Assembly: GCA_034509425.1 (NCBI GenBank)
Contig: JAVTVJ010011652.1
Coordinates: 1,379,001-1,443,000, forward strand
From: Eopsaltria australis
Taxonomy: Eukaryota > Chordata > Aves > Passeriformes > Petroicidae
Length of the DNA: 64,000 bases
Direction: 5' to 3'
Shown: positions 1 through 11,400 of the stretch, piece after piece
How positions within the stretch are numbered: the first letter of the stretch is position 1
How the letters are laid out: every line of letters begins with the position of its first letter
Notes under the pieces: generated by a model
Seen by the model: the letters and a program-made list of their open reading frames with translations, nothing else
Told to the model about the DNA's origin: nothing
Databases searched by the model: none
Program-made: the position numbers and the translations under genes

Positions 1-939
1 AAAATGGCTATAATAGTTATTTCTGCATAATATAGTTATGTGGAAGTTGATAATGTTAAAAATACTTTATGCTTTAAACATTCATGTATACTATAATATT
101 CTTTAAATATACCATTCCTATATGTTTTCTTTTATTTTCATCACTGAATTGTTTGAAATATATTTTCTTTTTTAAGCAAAAAGGCTCCTGCTAGCTGTTA
201 GTGAAGCTTTTTTAACCAGTCTAGCTTCTCCCATTTAAAAATATTCTTTAACTGTAGGAAAGATGTTAAATTAGAAAGAGAACTTTTATGAGGAGGCAGG
301 ATTTCTTTCCTTTATGATCTTTAAGGGTTTCCCCAGGCACAGGATTGATAAAGTAAGTCTCATAAACTGTTGAGGAGAGCAGAGTTTGTAGGTATTTCCT
401 TTGGAATTCAGAGATCCAAATCCTCTGATAAGGTTTTTGTGTTGGTTCCTATCCTAAAATTTCATAATATTTTACAGAAAACATCCTGAATTGGAAGCAA
501 CCCACAAGGATCATCAATCCAGCTCTTAACTGAATGGCCCATACAGGTTCTACCACACAGCCTTGGTGTTATCAGCACCATGCTCTGACCACCTGAGCTC
601 ATCTTTGGGATGTCTCTTCTGGTATCTGTTTACAAAAGAGGTATTTTTAATGCTTGTACGACCTACTGAATGTCCAATTTTGAACAGTCTTTATCATAAA
701 GGGATATGGGAGCTCTTTTCTGGTAGAAACTGGCTCAGGTTCAACATTAAATATGGATTTTCAGCGAGTTTAGCCTAAAATTCTGAGAAGCAATTGATGT
801 TCAGCAGCTCAGACAACAGACCAGGTTTAAAATCTTCACCTTTCACTCCAGACCTCTCACGCTGCAAAACTTCTTGAAATCTATGGGTAGTTGGATGATT
901 TGCTTGAAGATGTCCAGGGGAGAGCAAGGGAAAGGCTGG

Positions 940-1270
940 GAGTGCAGTTGGTCGAAGAGCTCCGGATGCCGGGGCGCGCAGGGATGCGGGAGGGCAGCCA
1001 CCCCCAGAGCCCGGGGAACAGTGAGCCCTGGGAGTGCCCAGAGGTGGGAATGAGCTGTCCTGGCTTCCTGCACTCACCTGCCTCCCCTCACACCCATGTG
1101 CTGCTCCCGCTGCTGATTTGGGGCTGCTTACCCTGGGTCTGTGCCTGGCTGGGCTGGGCTGGGCTTCAGGGACACGGGCACTTTCCAAAGCCACAGGACG
1201 CCCTCCTCTGGATCGCCGCACACACGGAACAGAGACAGCAAAACAGCGCAGGTGGGAAGGGTGAGGGGCT
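940..1270. other. GC-rich, CpG-containing patch
   Basis: This stretch is clearly richer in G, C and CpG than the flanking AT-rich DNA, with clusters such as CCGGGGCGCGCAGG near 967 and ATCGCCGCACACACGG near 1212. Open frames exist on both strands, but they follow from the base composition and I recognise no protein in them. It could be a small CpG island, a remnant of a GC-rich repeat, or an unannotated exon. I cannot separate these by reading alone. Confidence 0.35.
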
Positions 1271-1403
1271 GTGAAAGCCTTTAGAAACTGTATTTTCTGC
1301 AACATAATGGAAAATGATGTCATACAGTGTATGGCATAACATATTGAACAACCTGTGGGATATTCCAGTGTATCTGTCCTCCATGTACAACAGCGAAGGG
1401 CTA

Positions 1404-1700
1404 CACTATAAAAAAAGGAAACTGAATTTATAAAGGTAATGTAAATGTATATTTATATATATACTATAAAAAAAGGAAACGGAATATATAGAGGTAATGT
1501 CAATTTATATGTTTATATATGCACTATAAAAAAGGAAACTGAATATAAAGATAATGTAAATGTATATTTTAATATATACACTATAAAAAAAAGGAAACTG
1601 AATACATAAAGGTAATGTAAATGTATATTTTTTAATATACACTATAAAAAAGGAAACTGAATACATAAAGGTAATTTAAATGTATGTGTTTATATAACCA
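1404..1700. repeat. Minisatellite, about five units of 57-61 bp
   Basis: The block ACTATAAAAA followed by GGAAACTGAAT recurs at 1405, 1463, 1523, 1580 and 1641, giving spacings of 58, 60, 57 and 61 bases. Between these blocks each unit carries a GGTAATGTAAATGTATATTT-like segment and a TATATA-rich linker. Units differ by a few substitutions and by A- and TA-run lengths. The fifth unit decays at about 1700. It is a tandem array with no unique spacers between identical repeats, so it is not CRISPR-like. Confidence 0.9.
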
Positions 1701-2084
1701 TAACTGAATGCACATAAATGAGTTTTAAATGTTTGAATCTAGAAATGTCATAAGAAAAGCAAATTTTACTTTTTATTAATTTTAGCTTGGAAAAATATTT
1801 GTTACTACATTCCAGGATGTCATATAATTGTGGTAGTGATTGAGTCAGGTAGACTTTTTCCCATGGACGTGTGATAACAAATACCTGGTATGAGATTTTA
1901 ATGTTATCTTCTCCAAGCAAGTTGTTTATTTGACAGTAACAACTGAGTGTCCCCTGGAGGTGCTGCTGCAATCCTTGTGAATAAAAATAAAGACAGTCTT
2001 TTAGAGTGAGCTGCTGCTTGCCTACTGTGCAGTAACAGCTATGAGTGACAACTCGTGACAGCCTACCCTCTCAAAGTCAAATTC

Positions 2085-2371
2085 CTAAAAAATACCATCA
2101 GTGTTCCTCAAAGCTCAGTTTTAGGGCCAGTTCTGTCCAATATATTTATCAATGATCTGGATGTAAGAGTGGAATGCACCATGAGCACATGTACTGATGA
2201 CACAAAACTGGGAGATGCTGTTGTCCTTTTTGAGGGACAAGATACCTCGCAGAGGGATGTTGATAGATTGGAGCATTGGGCAATGATTAATGGGATGCAA
2301 TCCCAAATGCTGGATTCTGCACCTAGGATGGAGTAAAACCAGGCACAAATAAATTGGGAGAGGAGTGGCGA
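2085..2371 (+). mobile_element. CR1 LINE fragment, reverse-transcriptase region of ORF2 (decayed)
   Basis: The + strand frame from 2055 reads LGPVLSNIFINDLD and then TDDTKLGDAV, the recognisable CR1 ORF2 reverse-transcriptase segment in which the usual wording is LGPVLFNIFINDLD and FADDTKLG. The catalytic aspartate pair survives in the translation but the flanking residues are changed. Homology continues past the stop at 2336 in another frame (CACCTAGGATGG, then CCAGGCACAAAT), so at least one indel has broken the frame. Both ends are truncated. It is an inactive fossil of a non-LTR retrotransposon. Confidence 0.8.
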
Positions 2372-2472
2372 GTTATTATTAGAGGATTGAGGGAATGACT
2401 AGAAAGCCATTTATTCTTTCTTAATTCAGAGAAGTGACTGAACAGATCAGTCAAGTTAAGTGCATGAAGAAC

Positions 2473-2491
2473 ATATATATATATATATATA
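2473..2491. repeat. AT dinucleotide microsatellite
   Basis: An uninterrupted alternating AT run of about 19 bases follows AGAAC and ends in AATGATG. It is probably length-polymorphic. Confidence 0.9.
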
Positions 2492-5400
2492 ATGATGCAA
2501 TTATTTAAATAACCCACAAATTTTGGATTAATTGAAGGAAATGGAAGGATGTCAATGGTCTGGATTAGAAATAGTCCGCTATTAAAGTAAAGCAAATGAA
2601 ATACAGTTCATTTTAAATAATACTGTTGAACATTTTTGACTCTTCTGGCCTGAAAAGGGAATCACATTAATTGCTTCATTTAAAAAAAATCTTTCAGTAA
2701 ATACCCTGAAAGAATGAAGTTGGTACATTATTAGCATAATATAAATTAAAACTAGGAAAGCTCTGTTAAAATATCCGTGAGTTCCACCCGTTGCCGGGGA
2801 TAGCCTGAACCACACGATGGCAGTGTGCTGTTGGCTAAAGACAAGGACTCCGATAAACTGGCTGAACACCAACTTTGCCGAATATGCTTTTACCTAGGGT
2901 TACAGAAACTTGTGTCTTTAAGGCTCATCGAATCCTAATTTTAGCACTAGGAGGATTTTCCCAAGGGTCTGGTTAAATATATCCACAAAGAAGTTCTTTG
3001 AAAAACAGCAGAAGCTTCTTTCCAATAAACCCGAGAGCATGAGAGTAGCTTCAAGAAGTGGCAGCTTCTTCTCAGTTCCAGACTTCATGACCTTGTGAAC
3101 AGTAGATCATCTTTGGATGCTAAATATAACTCCATGTTCCCACTCCTGCGGGAGCCAATATTAAAACTGTTGTAGCATTTAGTGAGAATTAGATTAGCCT
3201 TATAATTAGGGACAGCAAAGGAAGATCACAATTTTAATGTGGTTTGTAAGAAGCACCAGAGAATGGCCTTTGAAGGGCAACTTGGAAAAGTCTGGGTCAA
3301 TGTGTGTGATTCCCTTCAAAAAGTTGGGCACTCTGGCCTCAGAGGCCAGTGCCTCTCCTGAGGTGGAGAAAGAGGCAGCAATTAACTTACTGACAGATAG
3401 GGAGAAATGGAGTGTCTGAGTGCTTGGAGTCTGATCTTTTCTTGGTGTCAATTAGTGGCAACTGCTAAACTGAGTGTTTCTTGGAAGCTAAGATTTTGTA
3501 CATGACCTTTTGCCTTGGTGATTAACTGCCAAGGCAAATACTCTCTGCAATGGTCTTAGCTGTTCAAAGCACAAAAAAAGGAGAGGGGGGAGAATGACAC
3601 TGCAAAATTGCTCTGTCCTATTTATTTATTTGGCCTAAAATATTCTTATCCATAGTCTTCTGTATAGTTTTAAAACAATTGCAAAATAGAGTATGCAAAA
3701 AGTGTGACAGGATTTTCCATGGGGGACAGCCCATCCCTCCCTCCTCTCAAATTTGTTGAAATTTAACTTTCTTCCAATGTGTAATGAGGGAGTGTCACAG
3801 TGTGGTTTGATAGTGGAGTTCTGCTAGATTAGAGGCAAAACAAACTCCAGCATTAAGACTCCTTCCCTTCCCCTAAACAGTTCTGAGTGGAGAAGTGTAG
3901 CTTAGAGCCTGATGAATCTTAGTTATACAGATTGGTGAGAGGGGCTGTTTCTGAGGAAACCAAACTGGTCATTTTGGCTGAGATTTTCCAAGGTGGGCAA
4001 ACTGTTTGAGCTTTACATTCTGCTGGGTTGTGTAGCCCAGCTTTCTTTAGGGCCTGTGGAAAAATCCCAGCTCTGTGGGTTTACAGGCAATTATGCAACC
4101 ACAGACATTAAGAACTTGCACAGGTGCAGCCAGTATGTGCAGCATCCTACAGTGAGCACGAGGGCTGATTTCCAGCCAGTGGGATACCAGCTGTGCAGCA
4201 GAGCAGGTCACAAAGTCCCAGAGCTGCTTGGGCCATGCCTTTCTTGAGGGTGCCTTAGGGACAGGATGCAGCCTGGGTGGGCAGCTGACAACAGCCACCC
4301 ACTTCTATCTTCAAACTATTTCCTAGGTGACATCATCTGTTCAGAACATCAGATTTAAAGTTTTAAAATACTTTCTGGTATTTAGTATAAACAATTTTCA
4401 TCCTTTTATCCCATTACAATTTTTTTAACAGTAAAAAATGATCTCCCATTACTGTGAGTCTGACCCCATATTCCTTGGATTCATGTCAAAGGTTGGGTAA
4501 CACTGGTTACACCCATGTCAGTGAGCTGCTGCCTTCTGAAGGTAATTAAATATGTACTACCCAAGCACCTTAATAATTTTCACTCTTCTCTGAATCCCTT
4601 CCAATTTCCCATTAGGCTTTGTTACAGTCATAAAGATTAACAACAAAGATTTAATCCTGTTTCTCAATTTCCAAGTCGTCTTAATGTAGCTCAAGACATA
4701 ACATAGTTATCACAAAGAGAACAGCAGGTTCAGCAAGAGATTAAAAGAGCAGCATGATTCTGAATAGGCTGTAAACTTCTTTAAAAAAAATAAAACTGAA
4801 GGACCACTAGGAAAGGATTACAGGAGCCATCCAGAGAAAACACGAGTTCCATAGCATCAAAATGACATTAAGCATTTTCAACAAGTTAAATCTATGGGAT
4901 AGTTAATAAGATATGCAAAACAAATATGTGATAAAAGTAAGAACTTTGCAGTGATGATACTTCAGCGAAGTTTTTCCGAAAGAAGGTGAGTATTTGGGGC
5001 TCCTCTGTCCTTTTGCTTCTGAAAATCCTTTCTATGTGAAAAGACAACAAGGAACAATCAATGAAGTTCTTAAATGATGTGTGTTTATGCACATATTTAT
5101 GTATTAGATACATGAGACCTTTTGGGTCAGTTTGGGAAAGGAAAGGTCGGATTTTTTCCACTGCTGTGCAGCTGGAAGCTGTTCAGTCACTACAGGTGTT
5201 TGAGAACTCCTTGCTCATTGACTCTGACTGGTCAGAGTTAACAGGTGGTAGAAGAGTTCAACACCTTTCATTTGGAATTAACCGTATGTACAGGATATTC
5301 AAATTATTCTTCCTGAAGTGTCCTTGCATTTATTTTCCTTGTGCACTGTCAGGACATTGTTGCTAATCTAGAATGTGATCTTTCTGCATTACCAATGTCT

Positions 5401-8400
5401 GATTCTGGATATGCATCACCTTTCACAGTGCTGTTGGTCTAAAATGTAACACTGGGAATAGAACAGTGAACTGGCTTCAGGTTTACACTGCTGGAATTGT
5501 AAGCAGAACTTGATTGATTTCCTCCACAAAGTTAAGCTTGCATACCAGCTTGGCTGAAGGAAAAAGATTCACATCAAAGGGCACAGATTAATCAGCTGCA
5601 ACAGTGTCATAGGCTATTAAGAAAGCCTTGGCTCTGTGTTTCTGGAGCTCCTGTCGTAACACTTTTTTGGGCATGTTTATTGCCATGCACGGGGCAGTAC
5701 AGTGACAGTGACAGTCAGGTACAGTGACAATAACACTGAAAAGGTATGAGCATTTTTGTCAGTGGTTGAGCGCTTACAGGTTTTGTAGAGAGCACTGAAT
5801 GAAACCTCCAGGCTGCTTCATTTATGCCTGAGAAGAAAAGGTAACCTAAGGATACCAAATTTATTGTAAAATTGAGGCCTTGGTCTAAGCATTGTGGCTT
5901 TTGTGAAATGTAGGGGTGTGATCTGAAACTTATGCTCTCTCAGATTGGTTCAGATTTTTGTTCAGATTTTTGTTGATCTTGCATTGGGATTTTGTGTGTG
6001 GTTTTATTTCTGTTTTTAGCATTGTTCAGTTCATTGCCAATACAATGCTGGCAATTGTGATTTTGGTTCTATGTTACGTGTTTGGGTCTGGAGGGGCAAA
6101 TGAAAGTGGTGTTTATCCAAAAGTGTTACTGGATTCAGGTTTGCCTGTCAACCAAAAGATTACGCATGTTTTGCAAGGAGCTGATTTCCATTTTGTTCTT
6201 GCCTGAGTATGTTTAACATCCATTAGCTTTAAAGAGGGTCATGCAAGGTTGCTGAGGGGCAAAACAAGCACTGCACAAACAAAATAGATAATGGGAGTGG
6301 ATTTCTGAAGATGATATTGTGCCATTCTGAAGACGTCCTTGACTGTTCCAGAATGCTTAGATAGCAACAGCTGCCAGGAATGCTTTTATCATCCCTGTTT
6401 GCCCAAGAGTCTGCAACCTTTCCTTTCAGAGGTTGGCCTTACAGGGTTTTCTGTGCCTCCATCACCTCCTGAGGAGATTAGTGGAGTACATGGTATCTGG
6501 AATAACACACTGCAATCATTGGAAACTTTGGCTGCTGTGGAAAGTGGTTGCTGCCTTTTTAAAGAGAATGACTGAAGTGTTCAAAGTCCCGAAAAATGTG
6601 GATCCAGCATGATTTTTAAGCCATCCATCTGGATGACTTCTAACTGCAGAAGTTGATGTTACAGTAAGAGCACAGGCTTAGGGCCCCATGTGCATCCCTT
6701 CCCTACTCTAAACCTTGAGGGAGTTGGATACAAGGATTTAGGGAACTTTGAGTCATGTGTTTAACTTGCATGTTGTGCAGCTTTCAAGCTTTTGATACTG
6801 AGCATAATATTTTTCTATTCTCATGGATTTTCCTGGCAAAATTATTGTTTTCAGTAGGAAGGAGCAAGGAATCTCTACCAGGGAAATTCTGCAAAGAATT
6901 TAATTTGGACCTTTTTAGCCGAGTTTTGTAGGTTTTTAAGTTAGTGGGGGTGGAAATGCCTGCTGGTTTGTGGGGGTGGCTGTCAGGCAAACAAGTCTGA
7001 AGTTGGAGCCTTCCTCTTGGTTACCTGCAAACAAAGATACTGAGCAGAAATTCATCCCTCAATGAATTCTTACTATTGCATCTCTTTTCATATTCAGGGT
7101 GGGTGTCTCACGTTGACAGTAACAAACTCTTATGAATTCTCATTAGATTTTGTATTTTAGACAGACTTTAGATGAGCTTTCCTTTAAAGATTTAAAATTT
7201 GAAATGCTTTCCAGGCTTATTGTTGTGATTTATTTATTGTGACAAGTGACATTACTTAACATGAAGGTATTTAAAAGACCTCTTGCTGGGATAAAAAGAA
7301 ATCCAGCTGGCTTCAACCTAGACCTTTAAAGGTATTTGAACGCGTCAGTCCCTGGCACTGCCTTTCTCCACGTCTCCAGTGGGCCTTGTAGCTAAACCGA
7401 CTCCTGAGTTCCAGAATTCCCTCAAGCAATTTACAGGGAAGGGTTGGGTGACCCCGAGCAGCCCCACAGATCTCAGCTGCATGGAGACAAAATCTGACTG
7501 AACAGGACAGGAACATCAAGAACTGTGATGAGAACTAAGATGGTCTTGGAGCAAGCAGACACTTCCACGGGGATTCCAAAATATGTGGGGATTTTCTAGA
7601 ATTAAGGGTATGTCTGAATCATGTTGTGTGAACATATCATGAGTGTGTGAATAAGAGACATGAAGGAAGTGGTAGAGATGCCTGCAGAATGCTGGTATTT
7701 CCTCAGCATCATTTGGAAAGGTCCTCCATATCTTGATAGCAAGAGAAAGTTCAAGTCTCCCTGTCAGAACACCAGAACACCTGTTTGACAGGCACCTCTC
7801 TCTCCCACCATGGACAGCTTTTGGATTAGGTGTGCTCAGAGCATCTAAAAGGATCAGAAAGCACTGGCAATGAAAACACAGAAAGTCAAACTTTCGAAAT
7901 CCTGCTTCTGTTCCTGAGGTCTCAGCTGGAGCTGAAGCTGCAGCAGCTTATTAGCTGTGCAAGAGTATCAGCATCTGCCAGCTGGCAGCAATTCAGGTGC
8001 CTACAGACTGAGAAATATGCTACAGCAGCACTTGGTGAGAGCAGTGGTCCCTGACTGGTGAACAAAGGGACCCAGAAAGAGGCCAGTCCATCACTCTTAC
8101 CTGGTGCTCCTACTCAGCCACATATAAAGAAACACTTCAAAGAGAAGAGTCAATAAAGAGGAGACTTAGCAGTGGATTGAAAAGAATAATGATTGCAATT
8201 ATTAATTTAAAATTGTATTTTTGCCTATAAACTTTACCACATTGATGGGAAATTATGGTATGTATCCACATAAAACCTGTTCACATGTAACACACAAGAT
8301 TTCAAATGTAAGTATCATTGTTTCCCCTCTTTGTCTGTGATAATTGTGTGTATCCAGTCATTCAAGGTCCTTAAAATTGCAAATGCCTGTAGGAAGCCAC

Positions 8401-11400
8401 AGATTTAAGAGAGCTACCTCAAGGCAAATTTAATTTTCTTTCTGGCAAAAATCCTTGTAATTGCTAACAGACTTTAAAATCTTGCAAACGCCTAAGTACA
8501 CAGAAATATCTATTACAGGGAAGTACACTTGTGCCAGTAAAGTTGTCAAAGGACCTAGAAATTGAGATGACTTTACACCTGGCTTTGAAAAGCAATTTTA
8601 CAATTATCTCCTGTGATTTTCACTAAGGATTAGGTGCCTCTGTGGGTTTGAAAATCAAGATAGGCATCCAGCTATATCCAAGTACTCTAAATGCTCTTTC
8701 TGATGTTCAGCAGCTGCAGCTCAGAGAGAGCAGCAGTGAGTTTGGCTCTTTGAAAATCTAGAATTAACCATTCAGAATTACTGAACACTTCTGAACTATT
8801 GTTGCCCCCACTTTAAGTCTTGAGGGATACAGAACCCCCACAGCTCCCATGCAGTGCTATTGAAAATGAGTTACAGATTCCTGTGAAAAAGTGACTTTAT
8901 AACCCCTTGTTTAAGTTACCTCAAGTGCAGAATTGAGATGATGGGAGTTAAGTGTATTGCTCTTGTATGGATTATACTGGATATCCAGTATTGAAAAATT
9001 TGAAGAAGGAAGGTTGACTATAAAGGCTTATTCATGGCCACATTTGGATTGCTTACATGCCCATTGTCTGCATGATCTGTTTATAACTGGGAACACAGTT
9101 TTAAATTAATGTAATTCCAAGCCCATTTATCTGCAGAAAGTGCCCCTCAGATCTTGCATTGGTGAACAGGCAAATCTATTTGATGCAAGCACCCTATTTT
9201 TCCCTTTAGCTACATACATTATTTCATGTCTTATTAACATAATATATCTACAGAGAAGTTTACAGGCCTTGACAGATAGCACCTCGGGTGAGAAAAAGGA
9301 TGACAGAGAAAATTTACTTTTACAAAGTCAGTCCTTCTGAATCTGTTCTGAGGCAGCTTGACACCAAAGGCTATAAACATAGTCTGGAATCTGAAACCTT
9401 TTCTGCAATGACCTTGTTTTCAAAAATACTATTCTTATCTCCTCATCTCCTCATGCTTATTCCTCTCCAGGCCATGACTCCTTGCTGTAAATTCCTCACC
9501 ATGTGCTCCTTCTGTTTTTTCAGCAGTACCATCATAGTTATTTTTTTGTTTACTACCCCTTTTTGTTTAAAACATGCAATCTGAAGACCTATGCTAACAC
9601 CAGCATAATGTAAGTGAACCATTTGATATGGTTTAAACTTGTAGTCTCTGATTGTTTCTTTTCCATTTTTTTGGAAGAAGGCTATTCCAGGAGGAGGACT
9701 GCTTCTGCATTGAGCACTGCACTAAATTATCATTTAATGGCAGTAGTTTTGTACATTTCAATTTAAAATTGCCCATTCTTTATATTAGTAAAAGACGGTC
9801 ACTACCTTGTAAATAATAGAGCAGTCACACGGAAGCTTAAGGCAAAAGACTGAAAATACAACTCAGCCAAAAATACAGTCCTTTGGAAGAGAGATGTCAA
9901 AGAGATTTGAAGAGCATTTTTACACATATTTCACTATTTATAAACACTGTCAAGCATTTCTTTTTACAAGAAATGTTATGCTGCCATTCTAAACAAACCA
10001 AATGCAGTTTCCTGTGGTGGTGGCTTTTTCATTGTGCCTGCACCCTGCCTGTAGGACATACACTTTTTGCAGAACTGATTTAAAGAAGCCCCTACATTTA
10101 CTTTCATTGCCCTGTACTTCAAAGCCAGGAGATCTTGGATGGACAAAGCTCATCTGAGGTGTGAATGCATTAATCTCAGTGCATTTCCTCTGTTTGGGTT
10201 TCCAAACATCCTTCCTGAGATCTGCTGGTGTTGCAGGATTCTGAAAGCAATCCTGTCTCCTTTTCAGCATGACCTGTGCCTGTTTTTTTAAATCCAAATT
10301 CTTAATACATAACAGCCTTCTTAAAAAACCTGAATCCAGATTCTCCAACAGTCATTGTGGGGATGCAGACAAAATTCCTGTGTAACAGCACAGGTGAAGG
10401 ATGTGCTGGCTATAGAATACCTGCATTAAAAACATCAGCATATGTTACACCCTCTATTATACAGTTCCCAAGGCAGATATCACCTAACGTGATTTAAAAT
10501 TATTAACAGCAAAAAATTGTTAAAAAATCACTGGGAGATTTTTCAGTGATTTAAAAAGACTTTGGATCCAGAGGAAAGAACCAGGGTTTGCCTCATGTCT
10601 CAAGTACAATAAGGCCTGCAGTACTCTTGTGCTCAGAAAATCCTGGCTTTATAAGGCAACATGCATACACAGAATAGTAAAATAATTATCTATGTCTTTT
10701 CCTAAATGGTAATCTTCACCAAGAAAGAAAAAACAGATCTTTTATTGCAACCAATGGGGTTAATGTTATGGGATTCTTCTTTCGTCAATGAAAAAGCAAA
10801 TTAATATGATTTCATTATGTTTAGTCAAGGAATTAAAGCATCATTTTTCTGGTTAGGTTTAAGAAAGTGACAACATTCAAACAAGTATTAGTTTTTCTCC
10901 TGAACAAGTTCTTGGTTTATTGAATTACCAGACTTGAGCAATTTACTTATAATTTAGGCTAAACACTTACAGGAATGCCAACAACATTCTTTTCTGCTGG
11001 AAAAGAAGACTAAAGTAATAAATCATTATTGAAAATACCTCAAGCAAACCCAACAGATTTAATAGGAAGAAGGATGTTTCTTGCATTCTAGGGGCTAGTT
11101 TAAAGATTTAAATGAGAATGAAAAAATAAAGACTTCTCCAACTCACAGCTTTATGCTTTACCAAAGCAAGATTTGAATCATGGTTTCTTTTAAGGCAGTA
11201 GAGCTCTGTTATCTTTATTTTTTTTTTTAATTACAGAATTCTGAAGTCAGAGACAAATTGTATTCTCAGTTACACTTCTGTAAATAGAGGAAATGGCTTA
11301 TTTTTGCTTCCATTTTTTGAATAGCTGTTGTGATTTATTCAGTATTCATTTACAGAAGCTAGATATATTAGATATTTCAGTGATGCTAATCTTGTAAGAT

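Noticed and set aside
775..1323. 182-codon minus-strand frame over the GC-rich patch
   Set aside because: No recognisable domain and a composition-driven absence of stops; overlapping frames on the other strand are equally open.
1404..1700. Regular repeats that might suggest a CRISPR array
   Set aside because: Units are directly tandem with variable length and no unique spacers, and the DNA is vertebrate.
7592..7601. TTCTAGAA as a heat-shock element
   Set aside because: Only two inverted units, 10 kb upstream of the promoter; a functional element normally needs three or more units, and HSPA12A is not known as a strongly heat-inducible gene.
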